The notes below the pieces were generated by a model, which did not search any database, was not told the DNA's origin, and saw only the letters and a program-made list of their open reading frames with translations. A stretch of 64,000 nucleotides of DNA from Dugong dugon (taxonomy: Eukaryota > Chordata > Mammalia > Sirenia > Dugongidae), in the NCBI GenBank assembly GCA_030035585.1, contig JASCZL010000105.1, positions 18,001 to 82,000 of the forward strand, in the 5' to 3' direction. Of the stretch, positions 49,526-60,374 are shown piece by piece. Made by a program: the position numbers and the translations under genes. Each line of letters starts with the position of its first letter. The first letter of the stretch is position 1.

Positions 49526-51692
49526 TTCAATCAATGATGACTACACACATGAACCTCACCAGATGGAATACACAGGAATGAAATCAACTACATCTGTGGA
49601 AAGAGAAGATGGAAAAGCTCAATATCATCAATCAGAACAAGGCTAGGTCATATTGCAGAACAGACCATCAATTTCTCTTACGCAATTTCAAGTTGAAAGT
49701 GAAGAAAATTAAAACAAGTATAGGAGAGCTAAAGTACAACCTTGAGTATATCTCCCCTGAATTTAGAGACTATCTCAAGAATACATACGACACATTGAAT
49801 ACTAATGACCAAACACCAGAGAAGCTGTGGGATGTCATCAAGCATATCATACGTGAAGAAATCAAAAGGTCATCAAAATATGAGAAAGAAAGAAAAGACC
49901 AAAATGGATGTCAGAAGAGACTCTGAAACTTGCCCTTGAACGTCGAGTAGCTAAAGCAAAAGGAAGAAATGATGAAGTAAAAGACCTGAACAGAAGATTT
50001 CAAAGAGCAGCTTGAGAAGACAAAATAAAGTATCATAATGCCATGTGCAAAGAGCTAGAGATAGAAAACCAAAAGGGAAGAACATGCTTGGCATTTCTCA
50101 AACTGAAAGAACTAAAGAAAAAGTTCAAGCCTCAAGTTGCAATAGTTAAGGATTCAATGGGGAAAATATTAAATGACGCAGGAAGCATCAAAAGAAGATG
50201 GAAGGAATACACAGAATCATTATACCAAAAAGAACTGGTCAACATTCAGCCATTTCAAGAGGCAGAATATGATCAGGAACGGACGGTACTGAAGGAAGAA
50301 GTCCAAGCTGCACTGAAGGCATTGGTGAAAAACAAGGCTCCAGGAATTGACAGAATATCAATTGAGATGTTTCAACAAATGGATGCAGCCCTGGAAGTGC
50401 TCACTCGTCTATGCCAAGAAATTTGGAAGACAGCTACCTGGCCATCCGACTGGAAGAGATCCATATTTACGCCTATTCCCAAGAAAGGTGATCCAACCGA
50501 CTTTAGAAATTATCCAACAGTATCATTAATATCGCATGCAAGCAAAATTTTGCTGAAGATCATTCAACAGTGGCTGTAGCAGTATATTGACAGGGAACTG
50601 CCAGAAATTCAGGCAAAATGCAGAAGAGGACATGGAACCAAGGGTATCATTGCTGATGTCAGATGGCTCCTGGCTGAAAGCAGAGAACACCAGAAAGAGG
50701 TTTACCTGTGTTTTATTGACCATGATAAGGCACTCGACTGTGTGGATTGTAACATATTCTGGACAACATTGTGAAGAATGGGAATTCCAGAACACTGAAT
50801 TGTGCTCATGAGGAACCTATACATAGATCAAGAGGCAGTTGTTCGGACAGAACAAAGGAATTCTGTGTGGTTTAAAGTCAGGAAAGGTGTGCGTCAGGGT
50901 TGTATCCTTTCACCATACCTATTCAATCTGTATGCTGAGGAAATAATCCAAGAAGCTGGACTATATGAAGAAGAAGGGGGCATCAGGGTTGGAGGAAGAC
51001 TCATTAACAACCTGGGTTATGCAGACGACACAACTTGCTTGCTGAAAGTGAAGAGGACTTGAAGCACTTACTGATGAAAATCAAAGACTACAGCCTTCAG
51101 TATAGATTACACCTCAGCGTAAAGAAAACAGAAATCCTCACCACTGGACCAATAAGCAACATCATGATAAATGGAGAAAATATTCAAGTTGTCAAGGATT
51201 TCATTTTACTCGGATCCACAATCAACACCCATGGAAGCACCTGACCCAAGCCATGGTGTTTTCAGTTGTCTCATATGCATGCAAAAGCTGGACAATTAAT
51301 AAGGAAGACTAAAGAAGAATTGATGCCTTTGAATTCTGGTATTGGTGAAGAATATTGAATATACCATGGACTGCCAAAAGAATGAATAGGTCTGTCTTGG
51401 AAGAAGTACAACCAGAATGCTCCTTAGAAGCAAGGATGGTGAGACTACGTCTTACATACTTTGGACATTTGTCAGGCGAGATCAGCCCCTGGAGAAAGAC
51501 ATCATCCCTGGTAAAGTACAGGGTCAGTGAAAGAGAGGAAGACCCTCAACAAGATGGATTAACACAGTGGCTGCAACAATAGGCTCAAGCATAACAACGA
51601 TTGTGAAGATGGCGCAGGACTGGGCAGTGTTTTGTTCTGTTGTTCATAGGGTCCCTATGAGTCGGAACCGACTTGACGGCACCTAACAACCT
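49526..51692 (+). mobile_element. RTE LINE, ~2.2 kb, sense, inactive
   Basis: BovB-like RTE carrying the linker and the whole RT domain. Open pieces are 49609-49926, 50043-50579 (178 codons; P-I-P-K-K-G and A-P-G-I-D motifs), 50802-51062 (Y-A-D-D at 51018-51029; 'GVRQGCILSPYLFNLY') and 51355-51582. The endonuclease domain is absent, so the copy is 5'-truncated. It ends 'cggaaccgacttgacggcac' then CTAACAAC, the tail that the SINEs share. Several stops and frameshifts separate the pieces. Confidence 0.9.
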
Positions 51693-52214
51693 AACGTATA
51701 ACTCATTCATTCAAACACTATCAGGCCAGTGCTAATGTAATACCCCTTTTTTAGACAAGACACTGAGGCACAAAGAGGTTTTAGTGTAGAAAAAAAAGTA
51801 TTTCAGGAATGATTAGATCTTGAAACATACAATGGTTTATAGAACAAAAAGCAGGTAGAGTATTAAAAAGTCTTAAATTGGTCATTCACGAAACTGACTT
51901 AGAGTACTCCTTCATTTATGGGTTATAAACATGGCTGTTTCAATTTAAAAAACTGAATGTTGTATTCTAGTATTTTCTATCATCATAACTTTTAAGTACT
52001 CTAATTCTTAAATATCTAAACAGTTGTTTAAACAATAGTTGTAAAAATAGCAAAATGTGAAGTTTATTCACATTGTCCAATTTGTTGTAGTTTCGTGTAG
52101 TTGTATTTAGGGATCAACAACACTAGTCAAGTGCTTTTTTATTTTGAGTATTTGAGGTAGTTTTTTAAAAAATTGTGCAGCAACTCAAAGAAGTCCTCCT
52201 TTTTTTGAATTAAG
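51693..52214. other. Sequence upstream of the first Ki-67-like exon
   Basis: AT-rich, with no recognisable repeat and no match found by eye to the short N-terminal Ki-67 exon that should precede the FHA block. It ends in 'tttttttgaattaag', the acceptor of the next exon. Confidence 0.35.
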
Positions 52215-52293
52215 GGGTATGGAGTATGACATCCGTATCCTGCTTACTGTGGTGTCCCAAAAATATTGCAAAATTGAAATCCATCAGCAGGAT
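52215..52293 (+). pseudogene. Ki-67-like exon A: first half of the FHA domain
   Basis: Acceptor AG at 52213-52214, donor GTAAGT at 52294. It enters with one base left from a split codon, then reads G-M-E-Y-D-I-R-I...V-V-S-Q-K-Y-C-K-I-E-I-H-Q-Q-D without a stop. Ki-67 has G-I-E-C-D-I-R-I...V-V-S-K-Q-H-C-K-I-E-I-H-E-Q-E at the same place (about 17 of 26 residues shared). The Arg of 'DIR' and the Ser of 'VVS' sit in the FHA phosphopeptide-binding loops. The intron that follows is only 93 bp. Confidence 0.8.
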
Positions 52294-52386
52294 GTAAGTG
52301 TTGTTTCTAAGTTGTTTTAAACACTTTTTTTTACTTTACTTTTTATCTATTTATTTGTTGCATGTTTCTCCCTTCTCTACTTGTAG

Positions 52387-52506
52387 CTACTACTGATTAA
52401 TTGCAGTACCGCCATTCCTGCACAACTAAATGGAGCCTATGATAATGAACCTGTAAAACTAAAGCATGCAGATATGATAACAATTCTTGATCGATGTTTT
52501 AAGCAG
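52387..52506 (+). pseudogene. Ki-67-like exon B: second half of the FHA domain
   Basis: Acceptor 'ttctctacttgtAG' (52385-52386), donor GTAAAG at 52507. 120 bp, phase 0 at both ends, no stop. It reads L-L-L-I-N-C-S..., then N-G, then E-P-V-K-L-K-H-A-D-M-I-T-I-L-D-R-C-F. Ki-67 has the same N-G, E-P-V-R-L-K-H-G-D and I-T-I-I-D-R-S-F landmarks (about 20 of 39 shared). The FHA-typical Asn-Gly (NG) pair is retained. Confidence 0.82.
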
Positions 52507-55500
52507 GTAAAGACTAATTGGGTTTACTATAAACAGCACATTCCAATTAACCATAAACTAGTTTCAAAGTTCAACTGTGATCTGTCTTTAATGCTGTTGA
52601 GTGTCAGAGTGTTTCTTCCTGTCATTCTCAAAACTTTCTTAATCTTATGGCAAATAAATTTAGGAGGAGTGAAAAATGAGCCTTAAATGGGATTTAAATT
52701 CAAGGATTCGAACACACAGGTCTACGGCAAGAAGGGTGACTTGGTCCTTAGGAAGTTTGTTATTTGCTTGAAAAGTCTGACTGGATATGAAGCTATATGA
52801 GTCTTTTAGTGTCTTTATAGTAAAATACATGCATAGGAAAAGGCACAAAACAAAATATACAGCTCAATTTATCATGAAGTAAGCACCCATGTGATCACAA
52901 CTCATCATGAAATAGAAGAGTACCAGAAGCTTCCTTCATACTGTCTTCTAATCTCTACTTCTTCCCCTTGCCATGTAAGCCACTATTATGTTTTAGGACA
53001 TCATAAAATTTTCGGTCGTTTCTACCTAAGCATGCATCTCTAAACATCGTGGTTTGTCTCTCTTTCTTCAAATCCATCTAAATGAACTCATGTATTTCAT
53101 GTATTTGAAAAGAATGTGTAAACTACAGTTATTAGGTACACTGTCTAATCTATATGTCCATTAGACTCAAATCTTCTATAATACTATTTTTCCCCATGCT
53201 TATTACTTATTCTCAGAGGAATGTTGGAATCTCCTGCTAAGATTGATTCTTAGTTATCGGCTAAAATTCTTCACCTTTAATTTCCTCGGGCATAGTCAAC
53301 CTAGTTATTTTAAACATTGCCCCATATTACCACTATCTGACTCTTCAAATGAATCTGTTTCTATAGTCTACTGTTCATACCTCCAGAGGCAAAGCAGTCC
53401 CAAAGCTGGTCCAAATTACCAAGCTTTCCATTACAGAAACAAGCCAAACACATAGGATGCAACTGTCTTAATCAACAAATCTACCTGTATCGGTGGCTCT
53501 ATATCTGCTTTTCCTCTTAAAATGAACTATCTGTGTGCCTTTCTTTAGACAACCTTCCACTTATTTAGAGATTCCCTCTCTTTGCCTACAGAGGCCCTCA
53601 CTCTTGGAGGACAAAGAACACAACTCTAGCAATTTTTCCCTGTACTGGATCAGTTCCAACAAGATTCTAACAGATTATAGTCTTCATCAATAAAACAAAA
53701 GATCATTCCCTAGAGCCTAGCCAGAAAGTGCCCAAGCCATGATTTCCTTCTACTGCAAAGTTCCATAAAAAAATCTATTAAGATTCTGTTAACTATCACA
53801 TTGCCAAGACCAACAGTTAATCTTACATTCTCATCCTAAGTCTGACTCAATTGGTTACTTCCTTCTCCTTGAAACTCTTCCTTTGACTCCCACACTCTCT
53901 CTGATCCCCCATTCCTGGCTACACCCTGGCTATCTCTTTCTTTTAGTGCTTCAAAGCTCAGTTCTTATATCTCTTCTGATTTCATTCATAGTCTTTTCTC
54001 ATGTGATCTCAGTCTCTCGGAGGTAGTCTGAACCTGTATATTCAACTCCCCTCTCCATTGTTCTGTCAAGATATCTGAGGAACACGTCAAACATACATTC
54101 AACAAGCAAAGTCTTGATATCTTCAGTGTCCCTCAGTTTTCCCCATATCAGCAAATGGGCAATTCAATTTTTGTTCAAAACCCATAAAGTCATTCCCTTC
54201 TTATCTCATACATAACATTTAGTATCAAGTACTGAAGGCTCTACTTTAAAATATATCTGGAATTAGACCTCCATTCACCTCGTCTATTTCTACTCTCAAC
54301 CAATTATCTCCATCTCCAAGCTCCTTATGATTTTCTCCCTGCTTCTACCCACACAACTAGAATTATCCTTCTAAATGCAAGGCACATGATTCCTATGTCT
54401 CTAATTGCTTCCCCTCTCACTCAGAGTAAAATCCAATCTCCTTTCCATGACTTATGAGATTCTGGGTCAGTTGCCTCCTGCTGACCTCCTTGACCCCATC
54501 CTTTATCCTTTTCCCCTTTACACTTCTGAAGTTACCCTGGTCCCTCAATGCATTCAGCATACAAGCACGCTGTTGCCTGGAGCATTTGTCTTCACTCTTC
54601 CCTTTTCCTGCTACTGTCTTTTGCGAGATGTTCTCATAGAACATTATCACCTTCTTTCAGATCTGTAACAATGACCCGGAGGTATTCCCTGAAACAACCC
54701 CCACCCCATCGCTGTCCATCAGCCCACATGCTCTACTTTTCTTCCATTTTGAAAACTTCACCAACGATTGACATGTCTTTTTCTTCCTACTACTGTATAA
54801 GCTCCTTTACGAAAGGAGTTTATTTGCATTCATTTGTATTGCATAGTGCCTCAGAACCTTATGGCAAATCTTAGCCCTCAAATCCCTGTTGAATGAATGC
54901 TCAATGAATGAGTGTCTTCACTAAGCACTAGGAAAGGGAGATTCAAGAGGTAAGAAGAAATTGTTGAGACCAGAACTATTCCCCCAAAGGAAATGTTGTT
55001 CAAATTGAGCTCAGCTGAAATGGTTAAAGAAATCTAACAAAGAATTAAAAAATGGATCTTAGGAAGAAGGTCCTTAGATATTGACTACCCTGAGAAAGAA
55101 GTCCAGATATCTGACTGCCTCCAATTTTTCTTAGATGTATATCTAAATTCAAATCAGGCCCTCCCACTGAGGTGCCAAAGTTTCCCATATAGAAAAGTTT
55201 GGTTCTGTGAATTATCCCTGAGTTCTATCACAACAATTATGAATCTTGCTAAATGTGCCTTAAAAGATGTACCTGGATTTGTTCAGACACAGATTAACTA
55301 AGTGGAAAATTGAAGAGATGATAATGTTATTAAATAGAAGTATAGCTCTGCGGTTACACTGCTGTATGTGACTTAGCAAGATGATAAAAGCATCAGGAGT
55401 CACCAATCCTGCTAATTTTCCTTCCAAACTAGAGGGAACACAATTTTGCTCTTATCTACACTAGATTCACATATAGATGGCGCTCAGGATATAGTTGAAT

Positions 55501-55761
55501 CATAGTCTAGCCAGTGTTCAGAGATTAACCTGGGTCTCAGTCCTCTGACAATGGTATTCCAAAAGACACATAAGGCAATGTAGATCTAAGTGTTTACTGT
55601 AAAAATATTAACTCTAAATTGACTTGCATGGACAAGGTAATATCTGGAACAAAGTCTGAAATTTGTTTCTTGACCTTGCACATTCACCAGATATGGAAAC
55701 TTTAACCAGGGAATACAACAATTTCATCTGACACTTGGTCTGTCATTCTTTGCCCTTAAAG
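52507..55761. other. Intron of the Ki-67-like remnant
   Basis: Mostly single-copy, with an L2 LINE piece at 54100-54925 (listed separately). No further coding block recognised, although short diverged exons could be missed. Confidence 0.5.
54100..54925 (+). mobile_element. L2 LINE remnant
   Basis: 'acccataaagtcattccctt', 'gcttcccctctcactcagag' then 'taaaatccaatctcctttcc', 'tgttgcctggagcatttgtc', and the terminal 'gaatgaatgctcaatgaatg' follow the order of the L2 3' region. Ancient and diverged. The open frames at 54405-54874 are inside it. Confidence 0.65.
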
Positions 55762-55847
55762 TTTGAATCCGAAGTGTTCCTGAAGGAAGCAACAAAACTG
55801 AAAGTCAAGAACAACAGTGTAAAGAAGTGATGGAAAAGATCATCAAG
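55762..55847 (+). pseudogene. Ki-67-like exon C, frameshifted
   Basis: A good acceptor ('gtcattctttgcccttaaAG', AG 55760-55761). In the frame inherited from exon B it starts F-E-S-E, like Y-E-N-E just after the Ki-67 FHA domain, then runs out of register to TGA at 55828-55830. The +1 frame gives S-V-P-E-G-S-N-K-T-E-S-Q-E, which resembles the next Ki-67 residues, and stays open to the end. So one base appears to be missing at about 55771-55774. The donor GTTTGG is weak. Confidence 0.6.
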
Positions 55848-56029
55848 GTTTGGAATTTGATTCCTTGGCATGATGATCTAAACTCATTTATATGTACTTG
55901 AATGAATGGTTTCTCACTTTAAGTCATTGACAGTGAGTATGGCGCATTGGTTATAGGAGGAGAATCTGACTATTGTGATAAAACCAAATTGAACTTAGAC
56001 ATATTAGAATACTCTAAAACTATAAAACC

Positions 56030-56165
56030 AAAAAAAAAAAAAACCAAACCCTTTGCTATTCTGTCGAATCTGACACATAGCGACCCTGTAGGACAAAGTA
56101 GAACTATAGAACTGCCCATAGGGTTTCTAAGACAGTGATCTATAAAGAGGTATATTCTGTGACCG
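56030..56165 (-). mobile_element. AfroSINE, truncated
   Basis: 'accaaaccctttgctattct', 'acatagcgaccctgtaggac', 'gcccatagggtttctaagac'. The head is missing. Confidence 0.8.
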
Positions 56166-56278
56166 TAATGCATCAATGACAGGAAACAAAACAAAACCGG
56201 ACCAAGACAAAACAACAACAAAATGCCACACACCAAAACAATCCTTTGTAGACGTTTTCAAGTTTAAAAATTGTAAAA

Positions 56279-57085
56279 ATGGGCACAGCAGGAATCAGAC
56301 CTTGTTTAACTTCAGAAGGGGAAGAGAGAATCACCAACACAGACCAAGGCTGATTCCTGTGAGGTGGAGGTCAGACATACCTGCTCCCTCCAATATTTTT
56401 TTTTTTTTACCAATTCTGACAGCAGCCCTCCCTTCCATGGCACTCTCTACTTCTCTGCTGGGTTTAAGAATTCATTGCAATGGCCACACAGAACTCACAG
56501 ATCATACTCATGATTATGAGGTTTATTAGGTAAGTAACAGTTACAGTTCAGGCTGGAAGACACTCAGAATACTGTTCTTCCATCAGGACAGCCTCTTCCC
56601 AGTCATGCTTGCAGGTATGACTCTCCCTGGCCCTAGGCCTTTCTCTAAAGTCATGCAGCTTTCACTCTCCATGGGTCAGAATGGCCACCATGCCATCTCC
56701 TGCTGGTCTCTGCTGCCGGGTCTCTCCTGCCACCGCTTTTCATCGTCTTCAGTGTTACACCTTCCTGTCTCTCTCTCACTCTTGGTCTCCTGCTTCCAGG
56801 AGCTTCTTGGCGCAGGGATCTCAGGTCCAAAGGATCTCTGCTCCTGGCTGTTCTTTCTTGGTAGTGGTAAGATCCTCCTCTCTGCTCTGGAATTGGCTCT
56901 CTTTTAAGGCAAAACTGATCAATCTCCTTGGTGGGCCACAATATACCCTATCACACACTCTTGCCCAATCACCTGGGTGGGAGTTACAAGTTACAAGTTA
57001 CAAGTTACAACGCAGGCCACCCCCTGGATTTTCTGGCCATGGTTCTTTCATATTTGGAGGATAACTTCCCCCTCCAAATCATTTT
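56279..57085 (-). mobile_element. ERVL-like provirus, 3' LTR (left, antisense)
   Basis: It matches the right-hand LTR at 58950-59755 block by block: 'caattctgacagcagccctc', 'ggccacacagaactcacaga', 'ctgctgccgggtctctcctg', 'tctggaattggctctctttt'. It contains a small (TTACAAG)n run at 56985-57009. The ends are approximate. Non-coding. Confidence 0.75.
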
Positions 57086-58926
57086 ACCAGTCCAAAACAG
57101 TCATTAATAATTAGTCTTTCAACAGGGCAGAGTCCACAGGGTGAGGTTACTCAGGTCCCAGCCATTCAGGTCTGCTGCAAGTGTTCATCTGATGTGGTCA
57201 GCTTCTCCAAAAGTCACTTTGTCTTCACACTTTCTGGCCTCCAATAAAATTAACTGAGAGAAGATTATTCCCTTGCTCTGAGCCTCACAATGTGTCAGCA
57301 TAGCAAAACTTTCAAGGGGCTTTCGGTCCAGCCACTCTACTCCAGACCAGCCTTGCCTCCCCCTTAGTCCACTCTTTCACACTTACAGCTTCTACAACTG
57401 CACACAATTAACCCTGTTAACACGCAACACTCAACAGCTGAATCATATAATCCTATCAGCATCTTCCCCACCCTCTCTTCCCCACACCCATCAGGAAAAG
57501 AGAAATCTATTCAGTGGAGATCTTCCCTTGTCCCCCTCGTTTAATGGAAGCACGCTCATGAAAGCCTGCAAGCCAGTCACTTCATGCCTTTATCTGCCCC
57601 TGTTTTAGATAGCCAATGTTTAAATTGTCCATCCCTATCAAACTAGTACTCTGAAGACCATGTTCCTTGGTCTTGAAGAATCTTCTGTTCTGGTTGGGAC
57701 TTTGAGTATCTGCATCCCTAAGCAAAGTCCACTGCAGAGGAAGTCATCAAATTGCAGCAGTCAACACCAGCCTCATGGTGTCCAACATCTTTCTCTTCAT
57801 TCGCTCGGTTTCTGGTCAGCTCATCCCTAGCCATCCAACCTAGGTTACAATGGATAGCAGCCTCAGGCTGGAGAGTTCACACACACCTCCCAGCAATTCA
57901 GTCAGCCCCTTCAAACACTCTCACCCTTAGCCCCTTTAGGCTAGGTCGGTATGTTCCACCCATAAACTTCAGGAGTCTAACAACTCCTTTTACTTCTGAC
58001 CAGCCAGGCTTTCTTTTCTCTCTCATCTCTAGCCCCAGTGGGCTAGATGGACAGGAGACAATGGAACATGTCCAAATTCAGCCCATCTCTTTATTGCAGT
58101 GCTTCCTCCACTTCCACTCATTAGTGGATCCAGGTGGTCACCAGAAGCGAGCTGACCAAGCTGTCTACTTGCCAGCTCCCTTTAACTTCCAGGCCTGAAA
58201 GGGGACTCTTTCTGATGGACACTGACTTTTCCTGCCTCGGTGCATCCAACAGCAAACCACTTGCTTGAAATTCAAAAAACAGATGGTCACTTTTTCTGCA
58301 GATCCTTGTTTCTGTTGCACATCTTCTGTTCTCTGAGCAGTTCCAGGTGGTTCTGCCTGTCTTTTCAAATGAACATATAGGTGGGGCTCAGGTTTTCAAC
58401 CTAAGCCCTCACTCTGTACACAGGGTTACTACATTCAAATCAACAGCGTGTATTTCCCTTTCCTCTTTTAGCATATCCGATCAAGTATTGGCTGAAGGCA
58501 GAGTTACACATTCTCTATAATCCAGAATACCCAATATTCAGTTCTAGCATTAGGTCTGCATTACAACCTGAGGTAGGGGAAACATTCAATATCCTTAGTA
58601 CATTCAGATAAATGCATAATCCGAAACATGTAACCCTTTTAAAACATTCCAGTTTAGTCTTCTCTACACCTGAACTATCTTCCCATTCATATGCAAATGA
58701 CCTTGGGCCTCTGGCTCCTAGGAACCAGAAGACCCTGGGCCCTTATCAATCCTCCTGCTTATCTGGCCTGGTTTTTGCCCCAGACCACTCCAGGTGCAAC
58801 TTTTCAGCCATTACAGGTAGCAGCAACCAAAGCAACCATCCAAGAATGAAAAGTTTCTCTTCCCAAGCCCCTTCATTCTTTCTCTTACAAAGTTCCATGC
58901 TTTAATGAGTCTGGAGCCATTTCAAA
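57086..58926 (-). mobile_element. ERVL-like provirus, internal region
   Basis: About 1.8 kb between the two LTRs. It has no long open frame on the minus strand and no recognisable gag, pol or env motifs. The longest open frame on the plus strand (57752-58198) is not viral-looking. Size and lack of genes fit a MaLR-type or internally deleted ERVL element. Confidence 0.65.
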
Positions 58927-58946
58927 GAATCCTGCTTCTGACGCCA
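58927..58946 (-). other. Primer-binding site, tRNA-Leu type
   Basis: On the minus strand it reads TGGCGTCAGAAGCAGGATTC, directly after the 5' LTR. This agrees at about 17 of 20 positions with the leucine-tRNA primer site of ERVL elements as I remember it. It fixes the provirus orientation as minus. Confidence 0.7.
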
Positions 58947-58949
58947 ACT

Positions 58950-59755
58950 ATACAAACTACTGAGAGGCAGTGTCTGACCTCCTCCATCCCCACAAGAGGG
59001 AAGGAGAACCGAGATATACACTGCAAGACTGACTCCCATGGGGTGGAGATCAGATAAGTATCCTCTATCCACCATCTTTACTAATTCTGACACCAGCCAT
59101 CCCTCACATAGCACTCTCTAGCTCTCTGCTGAGTTGATAAGTCGTTGTAATGGCCACACAGAACTCGCAGACCATACTCGTGATTATGGGGCTTATTAGG
59201 GAAGTGATAGTTACTATTCAGGCTCAAGGACACTCAGAATACAGTTCTTCCATCAGGACAGCCTCTTCCCAAACGTGCTAATAGGCACACCTCTCCCTGA
59301 CCCTAGGCCTCTCCTCAAAGGCACTCAGTTTTCTCTCTCCATGGGCCTGGAAGTCCACTGCACTGTTTCCTGCTGCCAGAGCTATGCTGCCGGGTCTCTC
59401 CTGCCACCGCTTCTCACCGTCTTCAGGGTTACAGCTTGCTCTCTCTCTCTCTCTCTCTCACGGCTTTCTGCTTCCAGGAGCCTCTCACTGCAAGGATTTC
59501 AGGTCGAAAGGATGTGTTCTCTGCTCCTGGCTGTTCTTCCTTGGTTCTTCCTCTCTGCTCTGGAATTGGCTCACTTTCAAGGCAAAACTGACCAATCCAA
59601 TCCCTTTGGTGGGCCACAACTTCCCTATTACACACTCCCACCCAAGCATCTGGGTGGAAGTTACAAGACCATGGCTAGAAAGGCCACACAAAGTAAACAA
59701 AAACACCGCAGCACCTTGGACTCACTTTTCAAGCACAGTCTCTAAAAATCACAGA
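58950..59755 (-). mobile_element. ERVL-like provirus, 5' LTR (right, antisense)
   Basis: Partner of the LTR at 56279-57085. It includes a (TC)n run at 59432-59459. The open frames of 156 and 128 codons across it are LTR sequence, not genes. The provirus lies wholly inside the presumed Ki-67-like intron between 55848 and 59859. Confidence 0.75.
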
Positions 59756-59859
59756 GAAGCAAATTGGTAAAGAACATAATAGCAAAAAATGTTTCCATAA
59801 TTATGATTTCTGCATTTGAAAGAAATCTATAGCACTGTTCTTATTTTTCTGATTCACAG

Positions 59860-60123
59860 GAATCACGGAGTTCAGTGGTGGATGTTGCAGTACCAGAAAA
59901 CTCTATGTTAGCAGTCTTTGAGGAGAACAGTCTTAGAAACATGGAAGTTCCGCCAGAGTCAAAAGATAGAAGTTTGCACCAACCAGAGTTTATTACACTA
60001 TTACTTGAGCAGTTTGAATGAAAAATGAGCAATGCTTCCCTACAGAAGCCCCAGATGTGCCTTGGATCTCCTAATGTCAATTTAGCAGACATTACCAGCT
60101 TTTATGATTCTGCAGCGGTTATA
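59860..60123 (+). pseudogene. Ki-67-like exon D with in-frame TGA
   Basis: Acceptor 'ttctgattcacAG' (58-59 of the 59.8 kb line), donor GTGAGT at 60124. 88 codons, phase 0 at both ends. It reads E-S-R-S-S-V-V-D-V..., then P-E-F-I-T-L-L-L-E-Q-F-E-stop-K-M-S-N-A-S-L-Q-K-P, then Q-M-C-L-G-S-P-N-V. Ki-67 has E-P-F-L-T-L-W-L-T-Q-V-E-R-K-I-Q-K-D-S-L-S-K-P, then Q-M-C-S-G-L-P. The TGA at 60019-60021 stands where Ki-67 has Arg, consistent with a CGA-to-TGA transition. The RVxF (PP1-docking) segment, which follows in Ki-67, would lie in the next exon and is not seen here. Confidence 0.75.
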
Positions 60124-60374
60124 GTGAGTTTATTTCGCTGTAAATGTATTTTTCCTAAAAGCTTTACACCCCTACCTTATGTATAGACGCGAATTAATAA
60201 AATACCTTAATTCATTGAGTAATGATTTGCTCTGTGGTAGACAGTCTTACTAGGCAAGATCATTGTCTACCGTGATAGATTGTTAGCAAAGACCTGGATA
60301 ATTGCAATAAGGTCTCATAGAGGAAGTACAGACAGGGAACCAAGTAGCAGGGAATACCAAGAGGGATGGGAAAA

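Larger units (their letters stand above)
52215..60123 (+). pseudogene. Ki-67-like (FHA-domain) gene remnant with introns
   Basis: Four blocks bounded by splice-like signals encode, in order, pieces resembling the proliferation antigen Ki-67 (MKI67). Two halves of the N-terminal FHA domain lie at 52215-52293 and 52387-52506. The segment just after FHA is at 55762-55847. A block like the one preceding the PP1-docking region of Ki-67 and Repo-Man is at 59860-60123. Identity to human Ki-67, from memory, is roughly 50-65% in the FHA blocks. Ki-67 coats mitotic chromosomes, and its FHA domain binds phosphorylated partners. Introns are kept, so this is not a processed copy. Lesions: a one-base shift in block three and an in-frame TGA (60019-60021) in block four. 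The N-terminal exon is not found, and any later exons would lie beyond or be lost. Two readings are possible: an old segmental copy of MKI67, or a separate paralogue that died in this lineage. Confidence 0.75.

Noticed and set aside
48260-51692. Twin-priming (5' inversion) of a single RTE
   Set aside because: Both arms contain the 3' half of the element, so at least two copies are involved.
59275-59770. 156- and 128-codon frames
   Set aside because: They lie in the right-hand LTR, and the paired LTR breaks them differently.
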